Positions 34,635 to 43,810 of a DNA stretch of 62,223 bases are shown piece after piece. The DNA comes from Candidatus Poribacteria bacterium (GTDB lineage Bacteria; Poribacteria; WGA-4E; WGA-3G), in NCBI GenBank assembly GCA_007571305.1, contig RKRR01000112.1, positions 1 through 62,223 of the forward strand, read 5' to 3'. Numbering within the stretch: position 1 is the first letter of the stretch; each line of letters starts with the position of its first letter. The notes under the pieces were generated by a model, which was given only the letters and a program-made list of their open reading frames with translations, made no database searches and had not been told where the DNA came from. The position numbers and the translations under genes were made by a program.

Positions 34635-35177
34635 TTGACCTTAGGTGAACTCTTTAATCTTTGCCAAGAGATTGAGCTGCGGCAAGCGAAACTCTACGCT
34701 TCTCTCTCGTTGCATTTAGGGAATGTTGATGAACGGATCGCGCGGTTTTGGGAACAGATGAGCACGGAGGAATGGCAGCACTACATTCTCGTAGATTTCG
34801 GACGGTCTTTGTGTGTTGGTGCCTTCGGAATTGATTCACCTGTGATGGAGTTATCGGATGTTCCGGTTCAACAAATCACAGACGCACTGGATGCACACGA
34901 GCAGAAAGTTGACAGTGGGGAGATTTCGCTTGATGAAGCCTTCGAGATTGCGATCGCAATTGAGGGAAGTGAAGCGGACACTATCTATATGTATCTCCTC
35001 TCTATCATGAGAAAAGCGATTGATCAGAGCGATCAGCCGTATCTCATTGATCGGATTGTGCAGGTGGAGAAGGATATGGTGTCGCACGTAGATGGGTTGG
35101 TGAAAGCGACACAGCGGTTTTCAAGGGATTCCGACCTAATTCGGAAAGCACATCGCCTAAAGGTAGCGCACGGTTAA
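34635..35177 (+). CDS. Ferritin-like/rubrerythrin-domain protein
   Basis: A 180-residue four-helix-bundle protein. The pattern EIELRQAKLYASLSLHL, then TEEWQHY, then AIEGSEADTIYMYLL gives the E and ExxH diiron ligands of the ferritin-like fold. There is no rubredoxin domain. The start is a TTG with AAAGGAGAG seven bases upstream. Possible roles are peroxide handling or metal storage, by family only. It precedes convergent czcD-like and fmdB genes. Confidence 0.72.
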   Translation: MTLGELFNLCQEIELRQAKLYASLSLHLGNVDERIARFWEQMSTEEWQHYILVDFGRSLCVGAFGIDSPVMELSDVPVQQITDALDAHEQKVDSGEISLDEAFEIAIAIEGSEADTIYMYLLSIMRKAIDQSDQPYLIDRIVQVEKDMVSHVDGLVKATQRFSRDSDLIRKAHRLKVAHG

Positions 35178-35192
35178 GGTGTGGACTTGAAA

Positions 35193-36197
35193 CTACGAGT
35201 GTTGCGCATTGCATAGGAGATTTCCTGCTTGTGCACACGCGACCTGTTCAAGTTGCAGGGTGGTATGGCTGATGCCGAAGTGCGTTTGCAATTCGGCGTT
35301 AATCTGTTCAAGAATCCGGTCAGAGGCTAAGGTTGTGTTTTCGTCAACCACAATATGTGCGCTCAACGCAGAATAGTTGGAACACAGCGACCAGATGTGC
35401 ATGTCGTGGACATCTTCAACCGCTTCTAATTCGCAGAGGTGCTGAGCGACCGTGTGTGCATCTGCATTCCGAGGCGAGTTCTCAAGTAGGATATGCACCG
35501 CTTCTCTCGTTACGTTCACTGCCCCGAAAAGAATAATCCCACCGATAAGGAAACTCAGCAACGCGTCAACCGGGTACCATCCTGTCCAAAAAATAATCGC
35601 CCCTCCGACGAGAACCGCGACTGAGGAGAGGGTGTCCCCTATTACATGGAGCATCGCACTCCGGACGTTGAGGTTTTCGTGCCACTCCTTGTTACTGCCA
35701 CCGTGCAGCTGCCATAGGATGATTAGGTTCCCAACGAAACCGAGACATGCAACAATAAACATCCCTGTTACTTTTATTTCTGTGGGTGATGCATACCGTT
35801 GGTATGCTTCATAGAAAATCCAACAGGAGATCGCGATAAGCGACACACCATTGACAAAAGCCGCGAAGACCTCTGCTCGATGATATCCGTAGGTTCGAGA
35901 AGACGTAGCGGGACGGGTCGAAAGGTAAATTGCCAGCCAACTAATCAGCAGTGAGAAGACATCCGATATTACATGCGCCGCATCGCTTAAGAGTGCCAGA
36001 CTGCCTGACCAGATACCTCCAATGAGTTCGCCGAGGAAGATGCCAAACATGATGAGCACGGCAAATTTGAATTTTTTCTGCAGATGCCTTTGATGGCTAT
36101 GTGCATGCTCATCGCTGTGATCGTGGTAGTGGGTGTGATCGTGATTATGCACAGCGTTTCCCTTAAGCGCAACGGGACTGAGGTGTGGGGACCTCAC
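35193..36197 (-). CDS. Cation diffusion facilitator (zinc-type metal exporter)
   Basis: A 334-residue CDF protein. The N-terminus is histidine-rich (HNHDHTHYHDHSDEHAHSH) for metal binding. Six membrane helices follow, with the HxxxD site in SDAAHVISDVFSLL and HVIGDTLSSV. The cytoplasmic C-terminal domain ends DMHIWSL. It exports Zn, Co or Cd by proton antiport. The frame opens at a GTG at 36197, but a second GTG at 36152 with AAGGGAA upstream is as good a start. Confidence 0.9.
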   Translation of the reverse strand: MRSPHLSPVALKGNAVHNHDHTHYHDHSDEHAHSHQRHLQKKFKFAVLIMFGIFLGELIGGIWSGSLALLSDAAHVISDVFSLLISWLAIYLSTRPATSSRTYGYHRAEVFAAFVNGVSLIAISCWIFYEAYQRYASPTEIKVTGMFIVACLGFVGNLIILWQLHGGSNKEWHENLNVRSAMLHVIGDTLSSVAVLVGGAIIFWTGWYPVDALLSFLIGGIILFGAVNVTREAVHILLENSPRNADAHTVAQHLCELEAVEDVHDMHIWSLCSNYSALSAHIVVDENTTLASDRILEQINAELQTHFGISHTTLQLEQVACAQAGNLLCNAQHS

Positions 36198-36221
36198 CCT
36201 ATAATGCAGGTTCGTTTGCTT

Positions 36222-36533
36222 CTAATCGGTAGATGTGCTCTTGGATTCACTACTCGTATCGGTTTTCTTTTCTTTTTTCTCCCCTTTTTCCGATGAAGTG
36301 CTTTTGTCTGATGACTCGTTTTTATCCTTCTTCGCTGATTCTTTGTAGCCGTCACTTCGGTAGTCTGTGATGTAGAATCCAGAGCCTTTGAAAATTAGCC
36401 CGGCACCAGCTCCGATGAGTCGTTTCACCTTGCCACTGCACTCCGGGCATTCCTCGATTGCAGGGGCTGTTATGCCCTGAAACTGCTCGAATCGGTTATC
36501 GCACGCGAGACACTTATACTCGTATGTAGGCAT
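36222..36533 (-). CDS. FmdB-type zinc-ribbon protein with charged tail
   Basis: A 103-residue protein. Residues 1-45 are the FmdB/CxxC_CXXC_SSSS zinc ribbon: MPTYEYKCLACDNRFEQFQG, then CPECSG. SGFYITDY follows, and the last 40 residues are a low-complexity run of K, S, D, E and T. Members are often called regulatory proteins of formamidase operons, but their role is unknown. GGAGG precedes the ATG at 36533. Confidence 0.85.
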   Translation of the reverse strand: MPTYEYKCLACDNRFEQFQGITAPAIEECPECSGKVKRLIGAGAGLIFKGSGFYITDYRSDGYKESAKKDKNESSDKSTSSEKGEKKEKKTDTSSESKSTSTD

Positions 36534-36585
36534 ATAGACTTTTCCTCCATTTCGACATATTTTTCAGACAGAGTTCCTTGTAGGA

Positions 36586-36600
36586 GCGAGCTACGCTCGC
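36586..36600. repeat. Short GC-rich palindrome (REP-like)
   Basis: GCGAG and CTCGC pair around CTACG within a longer symmetric sequence. It lies in the gap upstream of fmdB. The rest of the 287-base gap between fmdB and the ABC gene is A/T-rich, and I see no other gene in it. Confidence 0.45.
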
Positions 36601-36820
36601 GATTCTATGTGATTTTTGATGCGCTGTGCTTTGTCAGAATAAAAAGTTTGTTGATAAAAAGGACAAATTCTGATAGATTCTAATCACTACGCGTGCAAAA
36701 GTCAAGTAATTTTTGTAATTGGCAGAGCCTATGGTTTTCTATTTTTTTCTTCTGAGTCCCTGAATTGACTTTACGAAGCACTGATTGCTGACAACTGAGT
36801 ACTTCTGAACGGAGTTTTTT

Positions 36821-38179
36821 ATGTTTCGCCTTCCTATTGATTTTGAGAGTTTTCCGCTCGGCAAGGGACCGATGGTAATGCTAATTCTGTTTCTTGTCTC
36901 TACACTTTTCATATTCGGACGTTCCGAGCAGGAAGGTGAGAATCTCGAATTCTGGATTTTCGCGAACACCCACTACGAGGAATACCAGGCACGCGTGCCT
37001 ATCTTTGAAGCGCAGAACCCAGGGATTAACGTCCAGCTCATCAACTTCGGTGGGACGATGCACGATAAACTCCTTGCGGCGATGTTGTCCAATTTCGGGG
37101 CACCGGATCTCGTTGAGGTAGAGATTACATCCATCGGTCGTTTTCTTAAGGGGGCAATTGATGAGGTAGGTTTTGTAGATCTCCGTCCGCGTTTGGAAAG
37201 CGAAGGCTGGATGGAAAAATTGGTCGTGAGTCGATTCACGCCGTGGTCCTACCGCGACAAGATTTTTGGCATTCCGCACGACTTACACCCCGTCGTACTC
37301 CTTTACCGAGATGATCTCTTTAAAGCCGCTGGCGTTGAGATGACAGAGATTGAAACATGGGACGACTTTATCGCTGCCGGAAAGAAAGCCACACGCGATC
37401 TTGATGGCGATGGTGAGATTGACCAGTACGCAATCGTGCTGGATCGACGCACGGAGAGCGACTATTTCAGTCTACTCCTGCAACAAGGTGGAGGATTTTT
37501 CGACGAAGCGGGCAACGTCATTATCGACAGTGAACTCGCGATTGAGACATTGGAATTTTTCACTGCGTTGTTCAATGAACATGAAATTGCCACGCCAGTC
37601 TACGGAACATGGCATGGCGATCCAAGTAACTTCGCCGCAATGCAGGATGGCAAAATTCTCTCTATTCTCGCACCCGATTGGTACGTCGGTATTCTCAAAA
37701 GTCAGGTCCCGCAAATGTCTGGCAAATGGAAGGCGGTCGGCATGCCTGCGTGGTATCCCGGCGGCAGGCGGACCACAACACGCGGTGGAACGATGATTGG
37801 GATTACGAAGCAGTGTGAGAACCCATATCTCGCGTGGGAAGTTCTCAAGTTCACCTATTTTGATAGACCCGGGCTTATCAACCGATACGAGACGACACGA
37901 ATTATTCCACCCCTCAAATCGGCGTGGGATGCCCCTATCTTTAAAGAGCCTGATGTCTACTTGGGTGGGCAACCCCTTGGGGAGTTGTTTATAGAATTGG
38001 CACCCGATATGCCTCCACGCTATCAGAATCCTTACTGGTCGGAGGGGGCGGATCTGCTCAACGATGCGATTTTCGCCGCTGTTACAGAGAAAAAAACGCC
38101 GAGAGAAGCTTTAACCGATTTGGCAGGGAAGGTGCGAGCGCTGATTGCGAAAGACAGAGACAGATGGGGAGACCTATAG
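36821..38179 (+). CDS. Sugar ABC transporter substrate-binding protein
   Basis: A 452-residue extracellular solute-binding protein of family 1 (MalE/UgpB-like). The N-terminal hydrophobic stretch VMLILFLVSTLFIFG may be a signal anchor, without a clear lipobox. EFWIFANTHYEEYQARVPIF and NPGINVQLINFGGTMHDKL are typical, and GTMIGITKQCENPYLAWEVL marks the C-terminal lobe. The start has GGAG eight bases upstream. The next gene is a permease 156 bases away. Confidence 0.85.
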   Translation: MFRLPIDFESFPLGKGPMVMLILFLVSTLFIFGRSEQEGENLEFWIFANTHYEEYQARVPIFEAQNPGINVQLINFGGTMHDKLLAAMLSNFGAPDLVEVEITSIGRFLKGAIDEVGFVDLRPRLESEGWMEKLVVSRFTPWSYRDKIFGIPHDLHPVVLLYRDDLFKAAGVEMTEIETWDDFIAAGKKATRDLDGDGEIDQYAIVLDRRTESDYFSLLLQQGGGFFDEAGNVIIDSELAIETLEFFTALFNEHEIATPVYGTWHGDPSNFAAMQDGKILSILAPDWYVGILKSQVPQMSGKWKAVGMPAWYPGGRRTTTRGGTMIGITKQCENPYLAWEVLKFTYFDRPGLINRYETTRIIPPLKSAWDAPIFKEPDVYLGGQPLGELFIELAPDMPPRYQNPYWSEGADLLNDAIFAAVTEKKTPREALTDLAGKVRALIAKDRDRWGDL

Positions 38180-38335
38180 TTTTCTCAAACGGCATATACC
38201 AGAGAAAGTAGGATTAAGGCCGCATATATCCTTAATGCAACTGCGCTTCACTGAAAATCATCGAGGAACATTGTCATGCAAGCTGCTATATACTTATACA
38301 GAGAAGGATGCCCAGAAGCTTAATCATAAAAAAAT

Positions 38336-39235
38336 ATGAAACAAAAACGCACAACGAACCTGTTTTGGAATCAACAACAGAAAATCGCTCCCTATCTTTT
38401 TATTGCTCCCTTTTACCTGCTGTTCGTCCTTTTTATGGGCTATCCGCTCATTTCGTCGCTCGTGATGAGTCTCTATGAAATGCGTGGATTCCAAAGCCGG
38501 ATATTTGTTGGTATCGGCAACTTCACAGATCTGTTCGGCGATCCGATTTTTTGGAAATCGCTTCGGAACACTGCCTATTTCGCCGCAGGCACCCTCACTC
38601 TTCAACTGCCGATTGCTTTGCTGTTAGCGATTCTTCTCAACTCCAAATTCGTCAAAGGAAAAAATTTCCTACGTCTCGCCTTTTTTGCACCCGTCCTCGT
38701 CGCGGGTGTCTTCGTTGCAATTATCTTTAACCTTGTCTACGATCAACGGGCTGGTTTAGTGAATCAGGAATTCGTTCTTTTTGGCAAAGAGATCGGGTGG
38801 TTGAACGAGGAAAAATATGTGATGCCAGCGGTCATCCTAACAGGTGTTTGGCAGTGGGCGGGATTCAATATGATCTATTTCTTAGCCGGTCTACAAGGGA
38901 TTCGGCAGGAATTATATGAAGCGGCAGCTGTTGACGGGGCGAACTGGTGGCAGGCGTTCATCCATGTCACACTTCCCTCGTTACGACCCGTGATAGCCTT
39001 TGTTTTCGTCGTTTCAATGATAGGTTCACTCCAACTCTTTGATCTTCCGTTCATTTTGACAAATGGCGGTGAACCTGCGGATGCGGGATCGACGATCGTC
39101 ATGTATCTCTACAAAAACGGGTTTCAGTTCATGCGGCTCGGCTATGCAGCGACAATCGGCTGGGTACTATTTTTTATTATTGCGGTTATCTCCATCGTCC
39201 AGTTGAAATTGCTCGGCATTTTCCGAGATGAGTAG
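38336..39235 (+). CDS. Sugar ABC transporter permease (MalF-type)
   Basis: A 299-residue permease with six membrane helices. The EAA motif is present (EAAAVDGANWWQAFIHVTLP). IAPFYLLFVLFMGYPLI at the start is typical. Normally a MalG-type partner follows, but here a family 2 miniature element (39256-39417) lies directly downstream, then hisA. The second permease and the ATPase are not in the window. The gap to the upstream substrate-binding gene shows no clear feature. Confidence 0.87.
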   Translation: MKQKRTTNLFWNQQQKIAPYLFIAPFYLLFVLFMGYPLISSLVMSLYEMRGFQSRIFVGIGNFTDLFGDPIFWKSLRNTAYFAAGTLTLQLPIALLLAILLNSKFVKGKNFLRLAFFAPVLVAGVFVAIIFNLVYDQRAGLVNQEFVLFGKEIGWLNEEKYVMPAVILTGVWQWAGFNMIYFLAGLQGIRQELYEAAAVDGANWWQAFIHVTLPSLRPVIAFVFVVSMIGSLQLFDLPFILTNGGEPADAGSTIVMYLYKNGFQFMRLGYAATIGWVLFFIIAVISIVQLKLLGIFRDE

Positions 39236-39255
39236 CGGAAAGTTTTTAACTCTGT

Positions 39256-39417
39256 AACCCAAGTTGCCATCTTTGTAGCATAACCTGTGAAGGTGTGCAG
39301 CTTAAGCACACAGAAGACCCACGGTCTCCTAAGCTACGAAATACCTCCGAATCCTGAAACCGCTTCAGTGAAAAATGGGACGGGATGCCTCAAATCTTGT
39401 GAGTAGCAACTTGGGTT
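39256..39417. repeat. Miniature inverted-repeat element, family 2, copy 2
   Basis: A 162-base element bounded by AACCCAAGTTG and CAACTTGGGTT. Its inner half contains TTGTAGCATAACCTGTGA and a hairpin-rich middle. It begins 21 bases after the permease stop, so it may provide the transcript end. Confidence 0.9.
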
Positions 39418-39461
39418 TAAATAACGAACCCTACTGACCGAACTGCAAGGTAAAATAAAAA

Positions 39462-40169
39462 ATGCAAATACTACCCGCAATCGATCTACGCGGTGGAAAG
39501 TGTGTGAATTTAGTACAAGGTATCGCCTCACAGGAGATGATCTTCTCGAACGCGCCTGTAGAGATGGCGTTGCAGTGGCAAGCCGAGGGAGCAGAATACT
39601 TGCACCTCGTGGATCTGGATGGCGCGTTCCAGGGTGAATCTACGAATCTCCACATCGTCAGCGAAATCGTATCTGCACTTGATATTTCTGTCCAACTTGG
39701 CGGTGGTATCCGTAGTATGGAGCAATTAGAAGCGGTTTTAGCGTTAGGTGTGGATCGCGCCATTTTAGGGACGATCGCGCTCAAACAACCGAGTTTCGTA
39801 AAACAGGCTTGTGCCAAATACGGTGCCCGTGTCGCTGTAGGTATTGACGCAAGAGATGGAATGGTTGCTACGGACGGATGGTTAGAGGTTTCCCAAAAAT
39901 CTGCTGTTGAATTTGCCGTAGAGATGTCGGGTGTCCAAACGCTTATTTACACCGACATCAAGAGCGATGGTATGCTCAAAGGCCCCAACGTTGATGCCAC
40001 TGCCAGTATTATTCATGCTGTCCCTGCCGATGTGATTGGTTCCGGTGGTGTCACGTCCCTTGCTGACGTAGCCGCTTTGAAGCAGATCGGTGCCAGCGGT
40101 GCGATTATCGGGCGGGCTTTGTATACTGGGGACCTCGCACTGTCAGATGCGATTGCTACCGCACGTTAG
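39462..40169 (+). CDS. hisA: Phosphoribosylformimino-AICAR-phosphate isomerase (HisA)
   Basis: Catalyses the fourth step of histidine synthesis, converting ProFAR to PRFAR. A 235-residue TIM barrel: PAIDLRGG with the catalytic aspartate D8, LHLVDLDGAF, LGGGIRSMEQLEAVL, YTDIKSDGMLKGP with the second aspartate, and IGSGGV. All phosphate-binding glycines are present. It is an orphan here; no other his genes are in the window. The leader CAAGGTAAAATAAAAA before the ATG is closely similar to that of the GH88 gene at 42372. Confidence 0.93.
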   Translation: MQILPAIDLRGGKCVNLVQGIASQEMIFSNAPVEMALQWQAEGAEYLHLVDLDGAFQGESTNLHIVSEIVSALDISVQLGGGIRSMEQLEAVLALGVDRAILGTIALKQPSFVKQACAKYGARVAVGIDARDGMVATDGWLEVSQKSAVEFAVEMSGVQTLIYTDIKSDGMLKGPNVDATASIIHAVPADVIGSGGVTSLADVAALKQIGASGAIIGRALYTGDLALSDAIATAR

Positions 40170-40194
40170 AGAAGCAAACGGGAACAGTATCGCA

Positions 40195-41361
40195 TCAGGA
40201 ATCATCCACACCCGTCACAGCACCCAACCCGATTCGCACATCCATCTTTTTTATCTCAAATCTTGTACCAATCTCCATCACCAAGGGTAAGTCGAGTGTA
40301 AGGCTAACGTGGGCATAAGTTCCCGGTGTAATCAGAGAGAGACTCGGCGGAAGTTTTAGGTGCGCGGGCGTGTCAATACTCCATAGATGGATGTCAGGCC
40401 TATCATTTTCGACGAGTGGAATGTGTGTCCCGCTCTCTTCGTGTGTTAGCAGATAGATGAGTGCGGTAAATTCAGAATGCGATTTGACTGTCTTCGGTGT
40501 GCAAAGCACTTGTCCGATAGACAACCAGTCAGGCTCAGATTCGACGCAGACTTCGTTCTCCTTTATGCTGAGAACCCGCGTTTTGATCCTGTCTCCTTTA
40601 CCCACAATATCTATCGCTTGTCCGACAGCGAGTTGTCCCTGCACAATATCGCCACGGACGGCTACACGTTCCTTCATTTCCTCAGTGATTTCATGGATAG
40701 GCATCATAAGCGGTAAGTGTGCTGTGTCCACAGGTACGGGCATTGCCCGATTCATCTTGAAAATAAGGTCAACGATCGGTTGCCACTGTGTGGAGGTGAT
40801 GCTGGATCCTCTGTAGTCTAACGCCTTGCGGGCATCACCGACGATTATTGGAGCGGTTTCTTCGTCCCATCCACACGCGTTCAGCAGTTCTTCCATTTCC
40901 TGTTGGCAAATGTCTATAAGTTCATCGTCTTTTGGAATACCATCTGTGTTAAGAAAGGGCAACACTGTCGGAAAGTGCATCTGGCTGGCAAGACGAAGAT
41001 GTGCCTCGGAATCAGGTGTGACCCCCTCGACTGCGTTCACTACCCAAATTGCTCCCTGAATTGCGGGTGAACCGCTGATGAGCATTTTTACGACATCAAA
41101 GTAGGTTTCGCAATCGATGTGTGTATAGAGTTTGCCGCTGGTTTCATAGGCTATTGCCCGGTAAGTGATTCCAACGCCTTCTCGGATTGGATGGCTGATC
41201 GGGGTTTGTTTCTCAAAGTCGCTATCTCCGTTTGTGTGAATCGCACCGATTTTCGCGACGACTTTCGATATCGCCCCTGTCAGTGTTGTTTTACCGTGTC
41301 CGGGTGCGCCGAGGGTACAAATAGGCAATCTGCGATGTGTGTCTCCTCTTTTTTCTGTCAT
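40195..41361 (-). CDS. Divergent EF-Tu-like protein with degenerate GTPase motifs
   Basis: A 388-residue protein with the three-domain layout of EF-Tu, co-linear along its length. The P-loop survives as GAPGHGKT (18-25) and the switch I threonine is at T66. Switch II is DCETY (83-87) where EF-Tu has DCPGH, so the catalytic histidine is tyrosine. The NKxD specificity motif reads NTDG (138-141). SALKAL is DARKAL. It should bind nucleotide differently or not hydrolyse GTP. Its partner is unknown. The gene is monocistronic, with a promoter at 41451-41479. Confidence 0.8.
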   Translation of the reverse strand: MTEKRGDTHRRLPICTLGAPGHGKTTLTGAISKVVAKIGAIHTNGDSDFEKQTPISHPIREGVGITYRAIAYETSGKLYTHIDCETYFDVVKMLISGSPAIQGAIWVVNAVEGVTPDSEAHLRLASQMHFPTVLPFLNTDGIPKDDELIDICQQEMEELLNACGWDEETAPIIVGDARKALDYRGSSITSTQWQPIVDLIFKMNRAMPVPVDTAHLPLMMPIHEITEEMKERVAVRGDIVQGQLAVGQAIDIVGKGDRIKTRVLSIKENEVCVESEPDWLSIGQVLCTPKTVKSHSEFTALIYLLTHEESGTHIPLVENDRPDIHLWSIDTPAHLKLPPSLSLITPGTYAHVSLTLDLPLVMEIGTRFEIKKMDVRIGLGAVTGVDDS

Positions 41362-41450
41362 CTTTTTCTCCTGATCTGCATAATTTTTTTTGCAATTTTC
41401 ACTTCATTGTAGCACAGAAACATGAATTGAGCAATAGTGTGATTTGTGGG

Positions 41451-41479
41451 ATTGGAGAACGGGAGGAAAAACTTGTCAA
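41451..41479 (-). promoter_or_regulatory. Candidate promoter of the EF-Tu-like gene
   Basis: Minus strand: TTGACA (41479-41474), 17-base spacer, TCCAAT (41456-41451). The -10 box matches consensus at only four positions. Confidence 0.4.
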
Positions 41480-41504
41480 ATAGCCTAAACATTGATAAAC
41501 TATT

Positions 41505-41636
41505 AACGTTAGGACTTATGCAGGCTGCGCTTTTGTAGCATAACCTGTTAGGTCGTGTCAGGGAACCGTGTGTTTTTTGTCAGTTCACCCTCTCAGAGAC
41601 CGTGTTATTGTCAAAATTGCGTAAGTCCTGAACGTT
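41505..41636. repeat. Miniature inverted-repeat element, family 4
   Basis: A 132-base element bounded by AACGTTAGGACTTATGCA and its near-complement TGCGTAAGTCCTGAACGTT. The GGACTTAYGCA end resembles miniature elements I know from cyanobacteria. It lies between the EF-Tu-like and nucleotidyltransferase genes. Confidence 0.75.
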
Positions 41637-41684
41637 TTAAAATCCATATTAGGAAGCATGGGACAGTTCTCATAAAAATAAAAT

Positions 41685-42191
41685 ATGTCACACCAAAAAA
41701 TCTATCATCTCAGCGAACTTGCTTCCATCCTTCAGCAAACGAAATCAGATGGAAACGTTGTTGTCACGACTAACGGTTGTTTTGATGTGCTCCACTTGGG
41801 ACATCTCCGTTATCTTCAGGCGGCGCGCCAACTTGGGGATCTGCTCGTGGTGGCGGTTAACAGTGATAGTTCGGTACGTCAACTCAAAGGTGAAAATCGT
41901 CCACTCGTTCCTGAAGAGGAACGAGCAGAGATGCTTGCCGGGTTGGAATGCGTTAATTACGTGGTGATCTTTCCAGAATTGACTCCAATCTCTTTGCTCT
42001 CTGAGCTCAAACCGAGCATCCACGTTAAAGGGGGTGACTACAAACTGGAACAACTCATCGAAAGAGATGTCGTCGAGGCAAACGGCGGTAAAATTATTGT
42101 CGGTTTGAACGTTCCGGGAAAATCCACAACCAATCTCATTCAAGTGATATGTGAGCGATACAAAGGCGTTGATGCCGCAAACACACCGTAA
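41685..42191 (+). CDS. rfaE2: D-beta-D-heptose 1-phosphate adenylyltransferase (RfaE2-type)
   Basis: A 168-residue nucleotidyltransferase of the cytidylyltransferase-like fold, corresponding to the C-terminal half of HldE. GCFDVLHLGH (31-40) is the HxGH active-site region, followed by VNSDSSVRQLKG, EERAEMLAGL and GKSTTNLI. It activates heptose 1-phosphate for ADP-heptose, used in lipopolysaccharide cores. The kinase half is not adjacent. The 180-base gap after it holds no gene I can see. Confidence 0.88.
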   Translation: MSHQKIYHLSELASILQQTKSDGNVVVTTNGCFDVLHLGHLRYLQAARQLGDLLVVAVNSDSSVRQLKGENRPLVPEEERAEMLAGLECVNYVVIFPELTPISLLSELKPSIHVKGGDYKLEQLIERDVVEANGGKIIVGLNVPGKSTTNLIQVICERYKGVDAANTP

Positions 42192-42371
42192 GGCAGTTTT
42201 AGATTTTTAACTTACTGCTTCTGGCCCGCTGCGTCCGTTGTCCTTCGGGTTTCTGGTTAAGAATGGAACGTTAAACCAAAACTACAACCTGCAACAACAG
42301 CACAGGCGGCACTACGGAGGGGATCATTGTGCATCCAATGCACCTCACCAAACCGCAAGGAAAATTAAAAA

Positions 42372-43742
42372 ATGCAGATAAACGATTCATTGCGCCCCGT
42401 CGATCTAAAGCCTCAGATTGAGAAACTTTTTGAGTGTTCAGGTCAAAAGATTTTAGCGATAGAGAACACATGGCCCCCCGAAAAAGGGACACCTGTCTTT
42501 ACCGTTGCTGGGACCTACACGACACGCGGTTGGACAGAGTGGACACAAGGGTTTCAATTCGGTTCCGCCATTCTCCAATTTGATGCGACCGGTGATGAGC
42601 GATTTCTTGAGATCGGTCGGCAGAACACGGTTGAGAAGATGGCACCCCACGTGACACACATCGGTGTCCATGATCACGGTTTTAATAACGTCTCTACTTA
42701 TGGGAACCTCAGACGTTTGATGCGCGAGGGTGTGATTCCGTGGAACGATAGTGAGATGGATTTCTATGAACTCGCGCTAAAAGCCTCCGCTGCCGTGCAA
42801 ACGGCTCGCTGGACCCTTATTAATGATGGCACTGGATACATTGCGTCCTTCAACGGAGCACATTCGCTCTTCTCGGACACTATCCGTTCTTTGCGGGTTT
42901 TGGCACTTGGGCATACGCTCGGTGCCGTGCTGATGGGTGAGGGTGATGTCGCTATCAGTCTATTGGAACGCCTGATACAGCATTCGCAGACGACAGCAAC
43001 CTATAACGTCTACTACGGTGAAGGCCGTGACGCGTTCGACATACGTGGACGGGTTGTACATGAATCTATTTTCAATACCAACGATGGGAACTACCGCTGT
43101 CCAAGCACCCAGCAAGGATATTCTCCGTTTACGACATGGACGCGCGGACTTGCATGGATTATTACCGGTTACGCCGAGCAACTTGAGTTTTTTGACACGT
43201 TACCAGCAGATATGCTTGAACCTTACGGCGGATATGAACTGGCGACAGCACACATGCGTAAAGCAGCGGAGGCTACCGCTGATTTCTATATTAAAAATAC
43301 AGCACAGGATGGGATTCCGTATTGGGATACCGGTGCTCCCGGTTTAGCAGAACTCGGCAATTACGTGTCAATCCCCGCGGATCCGTTCAACGATATCGAA
43401 CCTGTGGATAGCTCCGCCGCGGCGATTGCAGCACAAGGGTTGATTCGGCTCGGCAATTATTTGAGAAAGCATGGTGAGTCGGAGGCAGGGAATTCCTATT
43501 ACCAAGCAGGTTTGACAGTCGCTAAGACGCTCTTCGCTGAACCGTATCTCTCAGAATCCGATACGCATCAGGGTCTATTATTACATTCAGTATATCACCG
43601 TCCGAATGGATGGGATTATGTGCCAGAAGGCAGAAAGATTCCGTGTGGAGAGGCTTCGATGTGGGGCGATTATCACGCCCGCGAACTCGCTGTTCTGTTA
43701 TGGCGGGAAATAAATGGTAAACCGTATCTGACGTTTTTCTAA
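42372..43742 (+). CDS. Glycoside hydrolase, GH88-like (unsaturated glucuronyl hydrolase type)
   Basis: A 456-residue (alpha/alpha)6-barrel protein. HDHGFNNVSTYG, PFTTWTRGLAWIITGYAE and PVDSSAAAIAAQGLIRL correspond to conserved blocks of GH88, which hydrate the double bond left by polysaccharide lyases. No signal peptide is seen, so it works on imported oligosaccharides. It could be a distant GH88/GH105 relative rather than a true unsaturated chondroitin hydrolase. The leader CAAGGAAAATTAAAAA precedes the ATG. Confidence 0.75.
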   Translation: MQINDSLRPVDLKPQIEKLFECSGQKILAIENTWPPEKGTPVFTVAGTYTTRGWTEWTQGFQFGSAILQFDATGDERFLEIGRQNTVEKMAPHVTHIGVHDHGFNNVSTYGNLRRLMREGVIPWNDSEMDFYELALKASAAVQTARWTLINDGTGYIASFNGAHSLFSDTIRSLRVLALGHTLGAVLMGEGDVAISLLERLIQHSQTTATYNVYYGEGRDAFDIRGRVVHESIFNTNDGNYRCPSTQQGYSPFTTWTRGLAWIITGYAEQLEFFDTLPADMLEPYGGYELATAHMRKAAEATADFYIKNTAQDGIPYWDTGAPGLAELGNYVSIPADPFNDIEPVDSSAAAIAAQGLIRLGNYLRKHGESEAGNSYYQAGLTVAKTLFAEPYLSESDTHQGLLLHSVYHRPNGWDYVPEGRKIPCGEASMWGDYHARELAVLLWREINGKPYLTFF

Positions 43743-43810
43743 CGTGTATATAGTAGGTGTGTTGACAAAGCGCGCCTACGACGAAAATGGGTAGGATGAG
43801 GAAAATAGCA

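Noticed and set aside
40195..41361. SelB or CysN as an identity for the EF-Tu-like protein
   Set aside because: It lacks the SelB winged-helix tail, and the CysN pattern does not fit; collinearity is with EF-Tu.
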